Shown here in pieces: positions 50,491 through 50,660 of a stretch of 50,660 nucleotides of DNA. Both the position numbers and the translations under genes were made by a program. Within the stretch, counting starts at the first letter, position 1; each line of letters starts with the position of its first letter. The DNA comes from an uncultured Megasphaera sp. (GTDB lineage Bacteria > Bacillota > Negativicutes > Veillonellales > Megasphaeraceae): assembly GCA_900540735.1 (NCBI GenBank), contig UQHB01000018.1, positions 1 to 50,660 on the forward strand, in the 5' to 3' direction. The notes under the pieces are model-generated. The model was not told the origin of the DNA, ran no database searches, and was given only the letters and a program-made list of their open reading frames with translations.

Positions 50491-50519
50491 TTGACATTAC
50501 GTGGAATTTACGATATAAT
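50491..50519 (+). promoter_or_regulatory. Strong promoter P1 pointing out of the window
   Basis: TTGACA (50491-50496), 17 bases, TATAAT (50514-50519): perfect consensus. The following 90 bases contain GCAAGC/GCTTGC and GGGAAC/GTTCC inverted repeats but no open reading frame. Confidence 0.8.
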
Positions 50520-50615
50520 GAGCAAGCCGTCGGGAACGGGACATGTTCCTAAGGCATATGAGGTATGTTTCGCTTGCGCCGTGAGGCAGCATGAAAAAAA
50601 CTTCAAAAAAAGTTG

Positions 50616-50644
50616 TTGACAAGCTCACAAAGCTTTGATACAAT
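50616..50644 (+). promoter_or_regulatory. Strong promoter P2 pointing out of the window
   Basis: TTGACA (50616-50621), 17 bases, TACAAT (50639-50644), preceded by an A-rich tract (CTTCAAAAAAAGTTG) like an UP element. Tandem promoters of this kind commonly drive rRNA operons. Confidence 0.78.
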
Positions 50645-50660
50645 AAACGAGCTGTTGCGA

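Noticed and set aside
1..50660. Insertion sequences, integrases, tRNA or rRNA genes, attachment sites
   Set aside because: None found; transposase motifs, cloverleaf arms and long terminal repeats were not seen.

Overview
The window looks like chromosome of a diderm Firmicute of the class Negativicutes, most like Megasphaera or a close Veillonellaceae relative. The reasons are a TonB-dependent outer-membrane receptor, a secretin and an SLH-type protein alongside Firmicutes-type T-box leaders, DivIVA/SepF, RapZ-YvcK-WhiA and strong A/G-rich ribosome binding sites. The genus is inference; no rRNA or tRNA gene lies inside the window.

Layout. 0-2.4 kb: a TonB-dependent receptor followed by a 3' relic of a second receptor. 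2.6-3.2 kb: an AT-rich type III toxin-antitoxin locus of the ToxIN/AbiQ kind, with promoter, three 36-nt antitoxin RNA repeats that each fold as a covarying H-type pseudoknot, an intercistronic terminator, and a toxN reading frame cut to 102 codons. 3.2-4.4 kb: mrp and a DUF134 regulator. 4.5-12.9 kb: a decaying metabolic region. A leftward operon (Nfu, CGGC-MaoC fusion, ACP, metallo-beta-lactamase-fold hydrolase, LuxE, LuxC, AMP ligase) and a rightward pair (4-hydroxybutyryl-CoA dehydratase, CoA-transferase) diverge from an intergenic region with two opposed sigma-54-like promoters around shared TTGTTTTA-type palindromes. A sigma-54 activator sits at the far end of the leftward operon. The activator, AMP ligase, luxE, luxC, dehydratase and CoA-transferase are all broken by frameshifts, a nonsense codon or internal deletions. 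12.9-16.7 kb: isochorismatase-family hydrolase (frameshifted start), tenI-like gene and thiSGH behind an attenuator-like hairpin. 16.7-21.1 kb: mscS, ADP-ribosylglycohydrolase, IclR regulator, radical SAM protein.

21.2-25.8 kb: a rightward envelope-related cluster (2-hydroxyacid dehydrogenase homologue with altered catalytic residues, polysaccharide deacetylase lipoprotein, phosphodiester glycosidase-like protein, three unknowns). 25.9-29.0 kb: amino-acid ABC transporter with two tandem binding proteins. 29.2-33.3 kb: pgi, galE, a small membrane-anchored protein and a short secretin. 33.4-37.0 kb: two amino-acid transporters (SSF and YkvI families), each behind a T-box leader; the first leader has an extra T-box-like terminator module. 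37.1-48.1 kb: a long conserved cluster (B12-radical SAM, pgeF, yggS, sepF, ylmH, divIVA, SLH-like protein, HAD, rapZ, yvcK, whiA, secreted unknown). 48.1-50.4 kb leftward: two paralogous amino-acid binding lipoproteins flanking a HAD phosphatase. The last 170 bases hold two tandem consensus promoters pointing out of the window, of the kind seen before rRNA operons.

The most unusual items are the type III toxin-antitoxin locus with an intact-looking antitoxin array and half a toxin, the shared sigma-54 control region of a collapsing LuxCE/ACP and 4-hydroxybutyrate divergon, and the doubled T-box terminator.
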